This document shows positions 16,025-23,901 of a stretch of DNA of 64,000 nt, piece after piece. Numbering within the stretch: position 1 is the stretch's first letter; the number at the start of each line of letters is the position of its first letter. The notes under the pieces were generated by a model. It searched no databases. It was not told the origin of the DNA and was given only the letters and a program-made list of their open reading frames with translations. The DNA is from Acidobacteriota bacterium (GTDB lineage: Bacteria; Acidobacteriota; UBA4820). The stretch spans positions 121,346 to 185,345 of the forward strand of contig JAKQCT010000065.1 in assembly GCA_029559035.1 (NCBI GenBank), read 5' to 3'. The translations under genes and the position numbers were made by a program.

Positions 16025-18868
16025 TCATTTCGACGGGAGCGGCATCTTGACCGTGTGGACGAATCCCTTGTCCTTTTTCTCCGCGACGGTTAAAGAAAGG
16101 AGGTAGGACGAGTTCTCGGGGATGGCGGGCGGGGGAGTCCCGAAGGAGAGGGAGACCTCTTTTTCCCTGTCGGGGTAGAGCTCGACGGATCCGTTCTTGC
16201 CCATGTCCGCCGCGATCTTATCCTTGTAGAGGTGGTATTCCTTCACGCAAAGGTTCCAGCTCGGCTCATCGTCGGGGTCGGCTGTCGCGGCGAGGACGCG
16301 GAGGTTGTATTTCTCTCCAGGTCTCAAGCCCTCCTCTTCTCCCACCGCGAGGGTCAGGAACCTCTGGGACATGCCGTCGGCATAAAGGGATTTTCCGTCC
16401 TCGTCGAGGACTTCGACCGCTATGTCGGTGAACTTGCCGAAATCGGAGGAGGACATCTCGAGCTTGAAAGCGACCATCTCGTCGCCAGGTCCTATCTGGA
16501 ACGGCCGGGTGAACTCGCTGCCGCTCACCTTCTCGTTCTTCTCCGAGAGGCTGCCCGTGATCTCCGCCGAGAGAGTCGCTTTAAGCGAATCCGACCGTTT
16601 GGATGTGAGGATCAGCTTCGCCTTGGACGGCGCTCCGGCGCTGATCTTGAGAGGGGAGGGGAGGCACGCCTTGACGGGTGAATCGAGGGCTTCGATGGTG
16701 AAGCTGACGTCGCCCGTGTTCAGGTAGTTGCCGTAAAGGACGATCTCGTAAACGCCCTTCTCGAAAGGCGGGGAGAGGGTTATCACTTCTTCTCTGTGTT
16801 CCCGCGAAAGGACGGCGAAATCTCTTTCGCGCCCTTCGGGGTCGGCGAAGTAGAAATAAACTCTTCCGTCAGGATCGTTCTCTATGGCGACCTTGAAAGA
16901 AGCGCCGGCGGAATCGGCTCCGACCCTGAAGAAGCTCCTGTTGACCTTGGCTTTTCCGACCGAGCCGTCCACCTTCGGGAATGCGCCGGTCTTAGCGTCC
17001 GCTTCGAAGGGGACGACCACAGTCACGGGGATCATCCATTCGGGGCCGAGAGAACCGTCCGTTCCCTTGAGGAAGAGCTTGATCTTTCCCGAATAGAGCC
17101 CGGGCTTCTGGAGGGCCGACCGGTTGAAGTTGACGTAGATCTTCGCGGGCTCTTCCGCCTTCATGTAGCAGGAGCCCTGCGCGAGCGAGAAGAATCCGCC
17201 CTCGGAGGAGAGGTCGAACGCCTCGAAGAACTTCACCTGTTTTTCTTTCGAGTAGTCTTTCGGGAAAACGGGGGAGACTGTTATCTCCTGCCGGTCCGCG
17301 CCCTTGGGGTAGAACGCGCCGCGGTAGAAGACGGCGGGGCCTTTGCCTGTGGCCATTTCGGGAGACTTGGTTTCCACCTTGAACGAAAGGACGGGGTTCT
17401 CCCTCTTCGCCAGCGATCTGTATATCTCCAAGGCCCTTTCGATGTTGACGAGGCCCCATCCCTGGTCGAGGATGTTGTAGCCGGGGATCTCCTTCGCGCT
17501 TCTTCTGAGTGCCGCGTTGAGGATGTCCCTCCTGATGGGAAGCCTCTCCGCTTTCGCCGCGGAGAGGACGAGAGCCACTGCTCCCGCGGCCTGGGGCGCC
17601 GCCATCGAGGTCCCGCGCATGACATTCTTGCCTTCTTCCCAGAGAGGGACGGTGGCCGCCGCGAAGCCGGGGCAGACGAAATCGGGCTTGTTGTATTCGC
17701 CGCCGCGGGAGGAGAAGCTGAAAAGCTCGTCCTGGGCGAGATTCGCGCCGTAAAGGTCTTTCGCCGTCGTTCTGGCGAGGACCGCTCCGATCGAAAGGAC
17801 ATTGGAGGCGCAGGAGGGAAGGCCGGCGGTCGAGATCTGCGGCCCTTCGTTGCCGTTCGAGACGGTGGCGCAAACCTCGGGATTGTCGGCGAGAAGCTGG
17901 TCGATAAGCTCTTCGGCCTTCGACATTCCCTCGTCCTCCGCGCCGATCCCGTAGGACATCTGTATGACGAGCGGCATGTCAAGCTCCTTCGCCTTTTCGA
18001 CGGCATAGCGCCAGGCTGAGATCATCGAGCCGGGCGTGGTCGCCCCGCCGGAGTAGGCGTTGTTGCCGATCTTGAGGCCCATCACGCAGGCTCCCGGGGC
18101 TATCCCGTTGAACTTTTCCTGGCCGTCTATCCTGCAGCCCGCGGCTATGCCCGCGACGTGCGTCCCGTGGGAGCCGTCGGCGGCGTAGAAGGCGACCTCC
18201 TTTTTCTCCGCGTCGATGTTCACGGCGAGGTTCATCGGAAGATACCCTGAGTGGCGGTCCCTGCCTTCGAGCTGGAAGTATTTCCTTCCCGTTGAATAAT
18301 CGGATAGGGGCTGCTCGCCTTCGAGGCTGCCGTTCCCGTCGCGGTCCAGGAGGACTTTCCATTCGGGCTTGCTTCCGGCCTTGTCCTCGTAAAGGATGAA
18401 TCCGAAGATATCGTTCTCAGCGCCGTTGCCGTTGAGGTCCTTCACCTCGGAGTTCTTGGCTGAATCTTCGTCGAAGTAGCCGACGAATAAGTCCTTCGAG
18501 TTCGCTCCGGGCAGAGCCTTTTCCCAGCCGAAGAGGCGCTTGCCGCCACCCGAGTATATCGAGCCGTCGTCCTTCGAGACTTCCGCCTTTTCCGCCTTGA
18601 ACGCGTACTGGCCGCTGAAATCCCTGGCGTCGATCATCTTGTTCTCTCCGGTCGTCGTCCTGTCGAGGCCGGCAAGCCCGAGGTCCACACCGGAGTCGCA
18701 GACGGCGATGATGACCCCGCGCCCGTCGTAAGCAGGATGCTTCGCGACGAATTCACCCGCGCCTATGGTCGAAGTGGAGAGGAACTCCCAGTTGGCGCTA
18801 TCCTTTTTCTGAGCGCTGAGCGCTGTGAACGCGAGGACAAGGACGATAACGACGAAAAGCTTTTTCAT
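16025..18868 (-). CDS. Secreted subtilisin-family (S8) serine protease, tripeptidyl-peptidase-II-like
   Basis: The start at 18868 has GGAGG five bases upstream and gives signal peptide MKKLFVVIVLVLAFTALSAQ; the ORF track adds four residues. The catalytic triad is visible: Asp58 (AVCDSGVD), His234 (GSHGTHVAG) and Ser421 (GTSMAAP), with the oxyanion Asn in VSNGNEGP near 338. The insert of about 175 residues between Asp and His, including MIDARDFSG, is typical of tripeptidyl peptidase II relatives rather than ordinary subtilisins. The 500 residues after the catalytic domain are beta-rich and resemble the TPP-II C-terminal domains. At 947 residues it is shorter than animal TPP-II. It is probably a secreted or periplasmic peptidase for peptide nutrition. 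Confidence 0.88.
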   Translation of the reverse strand: MKKLFVVIVLVLAFTALSAQKKDSANWEFLSTSTIGAGEFVAKHPAYDGRGVIIAVCDSGVDLGLAGLDRTTTGENKMIDARDFSGQYAFKAEKAEVSKDDGSIYSGGGKRLFGWEKALPGANSKDLFVGYFDEDSAKNSEVKDLNGNGAENDIFGFILYEDKAGSKPEWKVLLDRDGNGSLEGEQPLSDYSTGRKYFQLEGRDRHSGYLPMNLAVNIDAEKKEVAFYAADGSHGTHVAGIAAGCRIDGQEKFNGIAPGACVMGLKIGNNAYSGGATTPGSMISAWRYAVEKAKELDMPLVIQMSYGIGAEDEGMSKAEELIDQLLADNPEVCATVSNGNEGPQISTAGLPSCASNVLSIGAVLARTTAKDLYGANLAQDELFSFSSRGGEYNKPDFVCPGFAAATVPLWEEGKNVMRGTSMAAPQAAGAVALVLSAAKAERLPIRRDILNAALRRSAKEIPGYNILDQGWGLVNIERALEIYRSLAKRENPVLSFKVETKSPEMATGKGPAVFYRGAFYPKGADRQEITVSPVFPKDYSKEKQVKFFEAFDLSSEGGFFSLAQGSCYMKAEEPAKIYVNFNRSALQKPGLYSGKIKLFLKGTDGSLGPEWMIPVTVVVPFEADAKTGAFPKVDGSVGKAKVNRSFFRVGADSAGASFKVAIENDPDGRVYFYFADPEGRERDFAVLSREHREEVITLSPPFEKGVYEIVLYGNYLNTGDVSFTIEALDSPVKACLPSPLKISAGAPSKAKLILTSKRSDSLKATLSAEITGSLSEKNEKVSGSEFTRPFQIGPGDEMVAFKLEMSSSDFGKFTDIAVEVLDEDGKSLYADGMSQRFLTLAVGEEEGLRPGEKYNLRVLAATADPDDEPSWNLCVKEYHLYKDKIAADMGKNGSVELYPDREKEVSLSFGTPPPAIPENSSYLLSLTVAEKKDKGFVHTVKMPLPSK

Positions 18869-18929
18869 GACGGCCTCCATATAAGCATCAGCGTGTTATT
18901 ATATCTTACTCGGGATATCAGAGGTAGAG

Positions 18930-20159
18930 ATGGGCTTCTTCTCCGGTTCTGAAACATTCAAGTCGCTGGAACACCGAAATTTCCGACTCTATTTCTTCGC
19001 CCAGATGCTCTCTCTCATGGGAAGCTGGATGCAGATGACGGCGCAGAGCTGGCTTCTCTGGAGGCTCACCGGTTCTGAGCTGCTTCTCGGGTTCCTGGGG
19101 TTCGCCCAGATGGGGCCCGTCCTGCTGTTCGGGATCTTCGGAGGGCTGGTCGCCGACAGGCTCCCGAGGAAGAAGCTGCTCCTCTTCACTCAATCGATGG
19201 CCCTAATCCAGGCCGCGACGCTGGCGTTCCTGGCTTTCACGGGGCTGATCACGCCCGTGTACATCCTTGTCCTCGCGGCGCTGCTCGGGACGATAAACGC
19301 CTTCGACATGACCGCGAGGCAGACCTTCCTCGGCGACATGGTGGGAATGAGCGACGTCGGCAACGCGATAGCCCTCAATTCTTTTCTTTTCAACATGGCG
19401 AGAGTGGTCGCCCCGCCTGTCGCGGGAATCATAGTGAGCCTTTACGGAGAAGGGCCCTGCTTCGCCATGAACGCCGCGTCTTTCCTCTTCGTCCTCTTGG
19501 CGCTGGTATTGATGGACGTCGGCGGCAGGAGCGGAGGATCGGGCTCGACCATCATCGCTTCTCTCAGGGAGGCGGTTTCATTCGTAAGAAGGGAGCCCAC
19601 GACCTTCAGGCTGATCCTTCTGCTGTGCGTTACGAGCCTGGCGCTCCTGCCTTACGCCTATTTCCTGCCATATTTCGCGGACAAGGTGCTGGGAGGAAAA
19701 GCGGAAATGCTGGGGACTCTTCTGGCATCGGCGGGCCTCGGCGCACTTGTAGGCGCGCTTCTCATGGCGAGGAAAAGGGAAGTATCCGGACTCCCGTGGG
19801 TGATGGGGGTTTCTTCCCTGCTTCTCAGCGCCGACCTGGCGCTTTTCTCGCTTTCAAGGTCGCAGGTCCTGTCGTCGATCCTGCTTTTCTGCGCCGGGCT
19901 GTGCACGATGCTCGCGGCCTCCTCGGCAAACATATTCCTTCAGACGACGGCGCCGGAACGCCTGAGGGGAAGGATCATAAGCTTTTACGTGACAACATTC
20001 GTGGGGTTCCCCCCGCTGGGAGGGTTCTTCATCGGGAACCTCGCGGAAAGGTTCGGGACGGGAAAAGTCCTCCTGTGGTGCGCGCTGGCAACGGCTGCGG
20101 CAAGCCTGTTGTACCTCGCCGTGACCGGGAGGAAGAAGGTTCAGCTTTCGGGCTTGTAG
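18930..20159 (+). CDS. Major facilitator superfamily transporter (MFS_3/EntS-like exporter)
   Basis: The 409-residue protein has about 12 hydrophobic helices. It carries the family A-type motif between helices 2 and 3 (GGLVADRLPRKKLLL near residue 70) and the segment NAIALNSFLFNMARVVAPPVAGIIV near 145, which is typical of the enterobactin-exporter branch. It would sit in the inner membrane and use the proton gradient; the substrate is unknown. It is transcribed divergently from the subtilase gene, with a 61-base gap, and its last 19 bases overlap the 3' end of coaD, which converges on it. Confidence 0.85.
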   Translation: MGFFSGSETFKSLEHRNFRLYFFAQMLSLMGSWMQMTAQSWLLWRLTGSELLLGFLGFAQMGPVLLFGIFGGLVADRLPRKKLLLFTQSMALIQAATLAFLAFTGLITPVYILVLAALLGTINAFDMTARQTFLGDMVGMSDVGNAIALNSFLFNMARVVAPPVAGIIVSLYGEGPCFAMNAASFLFVLLALVLMDVGGRSGGSGSTIIASLREAVSFVRREPTTFRLILLLCVTSLALLPYAYFLPYFADKVLGGKAEMLGTLLASAGLGALVGALLMARKREVSGLPWVMGVSSLLLSADLALFSLSRSQVLSSILLFCAGLCTMLAASSANIFLQTTAPERLRGRIISFYVTTFVGFPPLGGFFIGNLAERFGTGKVLLWCALATAAASLLYLAVTGRKKVQLSGL

Positions 20160-20650
20160 GAGCGGTTCAGCTCCCTGACCTTCCCTGCGAGGTAAACCGC
20201 GACTGGAGGGGGCACGAACTCCTCCAGCGGGCCGCCGAGAAGCGCCACTTCCCTCACATGCCTCGACGAAAGGAAGACGTGTTCCTCGCGGGGCATGAGG
20301 AATATCGTCTCGATGTCGGGTGCGAGGCGCCTGTTGAGGAGCGCGATCTGGAACTCGTACTCGAAATCGGTGAGGGCTCTTATCCCCCTTATGATGTGGC
20401 TCGACTTCCTCACCCTCGCGTAATCGACGAGGAGGCCGTCGAAGGCGTCCACTTCGACGCCCGGCAAGTCTTTCGTGCATTCCCTGAGGAGCTTGACCCT
20501 TTCGTCTATGGAAAGAAGGGAATTTTTCGATGTGTTCCTGAGGACGGCGACGACCACTTTCTTGAACAGTTTCCTTGACCGTATGATCAGGTCGAGGTGG
20601 CCGTTGGTCGGAGGGTCGAAGGAACCGGGATAGATCGCTATGCTGTTCAT
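20141..20650 (-). CDS. coaD: Pantetheine-phosphate adenylyltransferase
   Basis: CoaD transfers AMP from ATP to 4'-phosphopantetheine in coenzyme A synthesis. The 169-residue protein is of standard length and shows the nucleotidyltransferase signature YPGSFDPPTNGHLDLI with TNGH at residues 16-19. It also has RGIRALTDFEYEFQIALLNR near 90 and the C-terminal SSRHVREVA (usual form SS-x-x-VRE). The start has an AGGAG-type site. It faces the HIT gene across a 65-base divergent region that contains a small palindrome, and its 3' end overlaps the MFS gene. Confidence 0.95.
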   Translation of the reverse strand: MNSIAIYPGSFDPPTNGHLDLIIRSRKLFKKVVVAVLRNTSKNSLLSIDERVKLLRECTKDLPGVEVDAFDGLLVDYARVRKSSHIIRGIRALTDFEYEFQIALLNRRLAPDIETIFLMPREEHVFLSSRHVREVALLGGPLEEFVPPPVAVYLAGKVRELNRSYKPES

Positions 20651-20670
20651 ATTTCTCCTCGGTACGGGAA

Positions 20671-20685
20671 GATTCTGATAGAATC
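20671..20685. promoter_or_regulatory. Small palindrome between coaD and the HIT gene
   Basis: GATTCTGATAGAATC is a perfect 6-bp inverted repeat with a 3-base spacer, central in the 65-base divergent region. It could be an operator or chance. Confidence 0.25.
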
Positions 20686-20715
20686 GTCTATGTTCGGATT
20701 ATGACTGGAGGTCTC

Positions 20716-21060
20716 ATGGACGGCTGTCTTTTCTGCAGGATAATAAAGGGGGAGATCCCCTGTTCGAAGGTTTACGAGGACGAGGAGGTCTTCGCTTTTC
20801 ACGACATTTCTCCGCAGGCTCCCGTGCATATCCTTGTGCTTCCCAAGAAGCATATACCCGATCTTTCCGAAATGAAAGAGGAGGACTGCGGCTTGATGGG
20901 AAAGCTCGTGTGGGCTGCCTCCTCGATCGCACGGGAAAAGGGGTTCGCCGGAAGCGGTTTCCGACTGGTCGTCAACACGAAGGAGTCGGCGGGGCAGTCG
21001 GTCTTCCACGTCCACATGCACCTGATGTCCGGAAGGAATTTCCACTGGCCTCCGGGCTGA
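20716..21060 (+). CDS. HIT-family nucleotide hydrolase (HinT type)
   Basis: HIT proteins hydrolyse adenosine phosphoramidates and related nucleotides in the cytoplasm. The 114-residue product from ATG 20716 (GGAGG four bases upstream; the ORF track starts 15 bases earlier) shows CLFCRIIKGEIP at the N-terminus, FHDISPQAPVHILVLPKKHI in the middle and the active-site triad HVHMHLM near residue 103. It fits HinT in length and motif order. Its stop lies two bases from the stop of the converging ridA gene. Confidence 0.92.
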   Translation: MDGCLFCRIIKGEIPCSKVYEDEEVFAFHDISPQAPVHILVLPKKHIPDLSEMKEEDCGLMGKLVWAASSIAREKGFAGSGFRLVVNTKESAGQSVFHVHMHLMSGRNFHWPPG

Positions 21061-21061
21061 A

Positions 21062-21445
21062 CTAGCCGCAAAGGGCGACCACCTCGATCTCGACGAGGAC
21101 GTCCTTGGGAAGCCTCGCGACCTCGACAGTGGCCCGCGCGGGAGGTTCGTTCTTGAAGAACTCTCCGTAGACGGCGTTCATTTCCGCGAACATGTTCATG
21201 TCCTTGAGGAAGACCGTCGTCTTGACGACCCGGTCCAGTGAGCTTCCGCCGGCGGCGAGCACTTCGCTCAGGTTCTCAAGCACCCTTCTGGTTTGTATTG
21301 CGATCCCGCCCTCGACGATCGTCATGGCGGCCGGATCGAGAGGGATCTGTCCCGAACAGTAAATGAAACCGTTCGCTTTCACGGCTTGCGAATAAGGACC
21401 TATCGCCTTCGGCGCTTTCTGGGTGCTGATGATCTCTTTGTTCAT
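21062..21445 (-). CDS. ridA: RidA-family enamine/imine deaminase
   Basis: RidA hydrolyses reactive 2-aminoacrylate and similar enamines to keto acids. The 127-residue protein has the family features: [13 protein letters not shown] near the N-terminus, [10 protein letters not shown] near 30, the active-site Arg in [13 protein letters not shown] near 104, and the final [10 protein letters not shown]. Length is typical of the trimeric enzyme. Its ATG overlaps the stop of the secreted protein gene upstream (ATGA), so it ends the operon that starts with the ACT-domain gene. Confidence 0.93.
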   Translation of the reverse strand: MNKEIISTQKAPKAIGPYSQAVKANGFIYCSGQIPLDPAAMTIVEGGIAIQTRRVLENLSEVLAAGGSSLDRVVKTTVFLKDMNMFAEMNAVYGEFFKNEPPARATVEVARLPKDVLVEIEVVALCG

Positions 21446-22086
21446 TTCGTTCCCTCCAGAACAAGGGGGGTCGCCGGCCCGAGAAGCCTCGGCTTGGCAT
21501 CCTTCCCCGAATCGAGCAGCGTGAGAGATTCCACTCCTGACAAAAGCTTTACCACTCCGAACGGCGCGGCCTCGTCGCTCAGCCAGACTTCAGCCGTCCT
21601 TCCGTCCTGGGAGACAAGCTTGACCCTAGAGCAAGGGATGGTCCTGGCGCCGATCTGGACCTTATCGTCGGGCATGCCCTGCAGCTTCCCGGTCGTAGGG
21701 CCGATGCCGAACGCGGGGGAAACGCTCTGCTGGGAAGCCTTAAGCTTGTCCAGGGTCTGCTTGTCTATTTCAATGATCGGTCCGTCGCCGCTCCTGAGCC
21801 TTACCTTCAGCACGTTGGAGTCGTCGGTGGGGTCTCCCGAGACTAGAAAGGCCGCCAGGCCCGTCTCGCCCTGGACCGAACTTTCCACTTCGATCCAGAA
21901 ATATTCTTTTTCTTTTGCGACTACCGATATGGTAAGGAGTGCCTTCTGCCCGCCCGAATCCACCATCTCGTACTTCGACCACCGGCCGACCTCCGGCTTG
22001 TAAACGTGATAGAACTGCGGGAAGTACGAAGATGCCGACAGAACGATCGGCATGAGAACGACAAGGGCAAGAAATTTCAGCTTCAT
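21442..22086 (-). CDS. Secreted or periplasmic protein of unknown function
   Basis: The 214-residue protein begins with signal peptide [20 protein letters not shown]. The mature part is beta-rich with no recognised catalytic motif ([34 protein letters not shown]). The latter phrase is of the kind found in DUF3108-like outer-membrane-associated proteins, but this is weak. It overlaps ridA by 4 bases and follows the UPF0210 gene by 11 bases, so it belongs to the same operon. Confidence 0.68.
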   Translation of the reverse strand: MKLKFLALVVLMPIVLSASSYFPQFYHVYKPEVGRWSKYEMVDSGGQKALLTISVVAKEKEYFWIEVESSVQGETGLAAFLVSGDPTDDSNVLKVRLRSGDGPIIEIDKQTLDKLKASQQSVSPAFGIGPTTGKLQGMPDDKVQIGARTIPCSRVKLVSQDGRTAEVWLSDEAAPFGVVKLLSGVESLTLLDSGKDAKPRLLGPATPLVLEGTK

Positions 22087-22097
22087 CAGTTTTTCTC

Positions 22098-23459
22098 CTA
22101 GTTCCTCAGGGAAGTGATCGGCGGGGGAACCTGCCCGCCCCTCGATACGAAGCCCGAGGGTGAGAACAACTTCAGTTCCTGGACGGGAGCGTCGCCGAGA
22201 AGGCCGCCGAAGGATACTATCTCGCCTGCCTTCTTGCCGTGGACCGGGATCACTCTCACGGCCGTGGTCTTGGCGTTTATTATCCCTATGGACAGCTCGT
22301 CCGCGAGGAATCCCGCGAGGATGTCCTCGGGAGTATCGCCGGGTACCGCGACCATGTCGAGGCCCACCGAGCAGACCGCGGTCATGGCCTCCAGTTTTTC
22401 GAGGGTGAGTATCCCTTCGTGGGCGGCGCTTATCATCGCGCCGTCCTCGCTCACCGGGATGAAGGCGCCGGAAAGGCCGCCTACCGCGGAGGTCGCCATT
22501 GTTCCGCCCTTCTTGACCGCGTCGGTGAGCAGTGCCAGCGCCGCTGTCGTTCCGGGCGCTCCGGGCCTTTCGATACCCATCGCCATCAGGACCTCGCCGA
22601 CGGAATCTCCCAGTTCGGGAGTCGGGGCCAAACTTATGTCAACTATCCCGAAGGGGATGCCCAGCCTTTTCGCGACCTCGCGGCCGACGATCTCTCCGAC
22701 TCTCGTCACCTTGTACGAAGCTTTCTTTATGACCTCGGAAAGCTCGCGGAGGTCGCACGGGCCTCTCTGCCTGATGGCATCAAGGACGACGCCAGGCCCC
22801 GAGAGCCCCACGTTGATCATTACCTCCGGGTTGCCGACACCGTGGAAAGCCCCCGCGATGAACGGGTTGTTGTCCACAGCGTTGGTGAAAACCACGAACT
22901 TGGCGCAGCCTATGCTGCCCCGCTCACGGGTCATGAAAGCGGTTTCCTTTATCAGCGCCGCGGTTTTGAGGACGGCGTCCATGTTCAGGCCGACGCGGGT
23001 GGTTCCCACGTTTAGGCTGGAACACATCCTCGATGTGACCGTAAGGGTCTCGGGGATGGCGGCTATCAAGGCTTCGTCTGCCCTGGTGAATCCCGATTCC
23101 ACGAGGGCCGAAAATCCGCCGACATAGTCGAACCCCATCTCTCCGGCCGCCCTGTCTATCTCCTTCGCGATCGTAACGTAACTCCGGGGCTCCGGCCTCG
23201 TCGCGATCAGCGATACCGGCGTTACCGCGAGCCTCCTGTTGGCGACCCTGATGCCGAGGCTGTCAGCCACTTCGGAGACCGTTCCCGGAAGGCTGGCTCC
23301 GTAGCGAGTAAGTTTTTCGTAAACCTTCCTCGCCGCCGCCTTGGGATCTTCGTCGGCGCAATCCAAAAGGGTGATTCCCATTGTGACGGTCCTTACGTCG
23401 AAATGCTCGACCTCCGTCATCTTGATGACTTCGAGGACTTCTCTTTTTGTATAGCTCAT
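22098..23459 (-). CDS. UPF0210 (DUF711, PFL-like) protein
   Basis: The 453-residue cytoplasmic protein matches UPF0210: MSYTKREVLEVIKMTEVEHFDVRTVTMGI at the N-terminus, a C-SSLNVGTTRVGLNMDAV segment near 145, and AVGGLSGAFIPVSEDGAMI near 345. Members share the pyruvate-formate-lyase fold but have no established reaction. It lies 3 bases after the ACT-domain gene; this UPF0237-UPF0210 pairing is conserved in many bacteria, which supports joint function, probably in amino-acid sensing or metabolism. Confidence 0.92.
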   Translation of the reverse strand: MSYTKREVLEVIKMTEVEHFDVRTVTMGITLLDCADEDPKAAARKVYEKLTRYGASLPGTVSEVADSLGIRVANRRLAVTPVSLIATRPEPRSYVTIAKEIDRAAGEMGFDYVGGFSALVESGFTRADEALIAAIPETLTVTSRMCSSLNVGTTRVGLNMDAVLKTAALIKETAFMTRERGSIGCAKFVVFTNAVDNNPFIAGAFHGVGNPEVMINVGLSGPGVVLDAIRQRGPCDLRELSEVIKKASYKVTRVGEIVGREVAKRLGIPFGIVDISLAPTPELGDSVGEVLMAMGIERPGAPGTTAALALLTDAVKKGGTMATSAVGGLSGAFIPVSEDGAMISAAHEGILTLEKLEAMTAVCSVGLDMVAVPGDTPEDILAGFLADELSIGIINAKTTAVRVIPVHGKKAGEIVSFGGLLGDAPVQELKLFSPSGFVSRGGQVPPPITSLRN

Positions 23460-23462
23460 CTT

Positions 23463-23885
23463 CTAGATCCTGTTGAGTTCGCGCATCAGGTCTTCGTACT
23501 GGAGGAACACTCCTACTTCTTCCCTCCCGCCCCGCTCTTTGAGGAGGGACTTCAGCGAAGGGAAATCGACCTTTGCGCCTGAGGGATCGACTATCATTAT
23601 CATCGCGAAGTTCCCGTGCAGTATGGTCTGGTTGATGTCCACGATGTCGACGTTCTGCTCCGCCAGGATCTCCGAGAATGCGTGGACTATCCCAGGATGG
23701 TTCTTGCCGAGGACCGTGAGGACCGCGAGCCGCTGGGAAGAAGGTCGGTCGCCCGCGGACAGCTCTTTCTCGGCCAGGAGTATCAGTTCTGCGGCGACCT
23801 TCTCGAGTACGCTCTGAGAGGGCGCGGGGGAGATGTGGTTGACAAGAATGGACGCGACCTCGAGGGCCATCTGCCTTCTGTTCAT
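23463..23885 (-). CDS. ACT-domain protein (UPF0237-like) with N-terminal extension
   Basis: Residues 50-140 form an ACT domain of the UPF0237 type (LAVLTVLGKNHPGIVHAFSEILAEQNVDIVDINQ), a ligand-binding fold usually controlled by amino acids. The first 48 residues (MNRRQMALEVASILVNHISP...) are an extra helical segment not found in the usual 90-residue family members. It is the first gene of the operon running to ridA, immediately after the chemoreceptor gene, with 16 bases between. Confidence 0.85.
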   Translation of the reverse strand: MNRRQMALEVASILVNHISPAPSQSVLEKVAAELILLAEKELSAGDRPSSQRLAVLTVLGKNHPGIVHAFSEILAEQNVDIVDINQTILHGNFAMIMIVDPSGAKVDFPSLKSLLKERGGREEVGVFLQYEDLMRELNRI

Positions 23886-23901
23886 CTGTACTCCTTACTC
23901 C

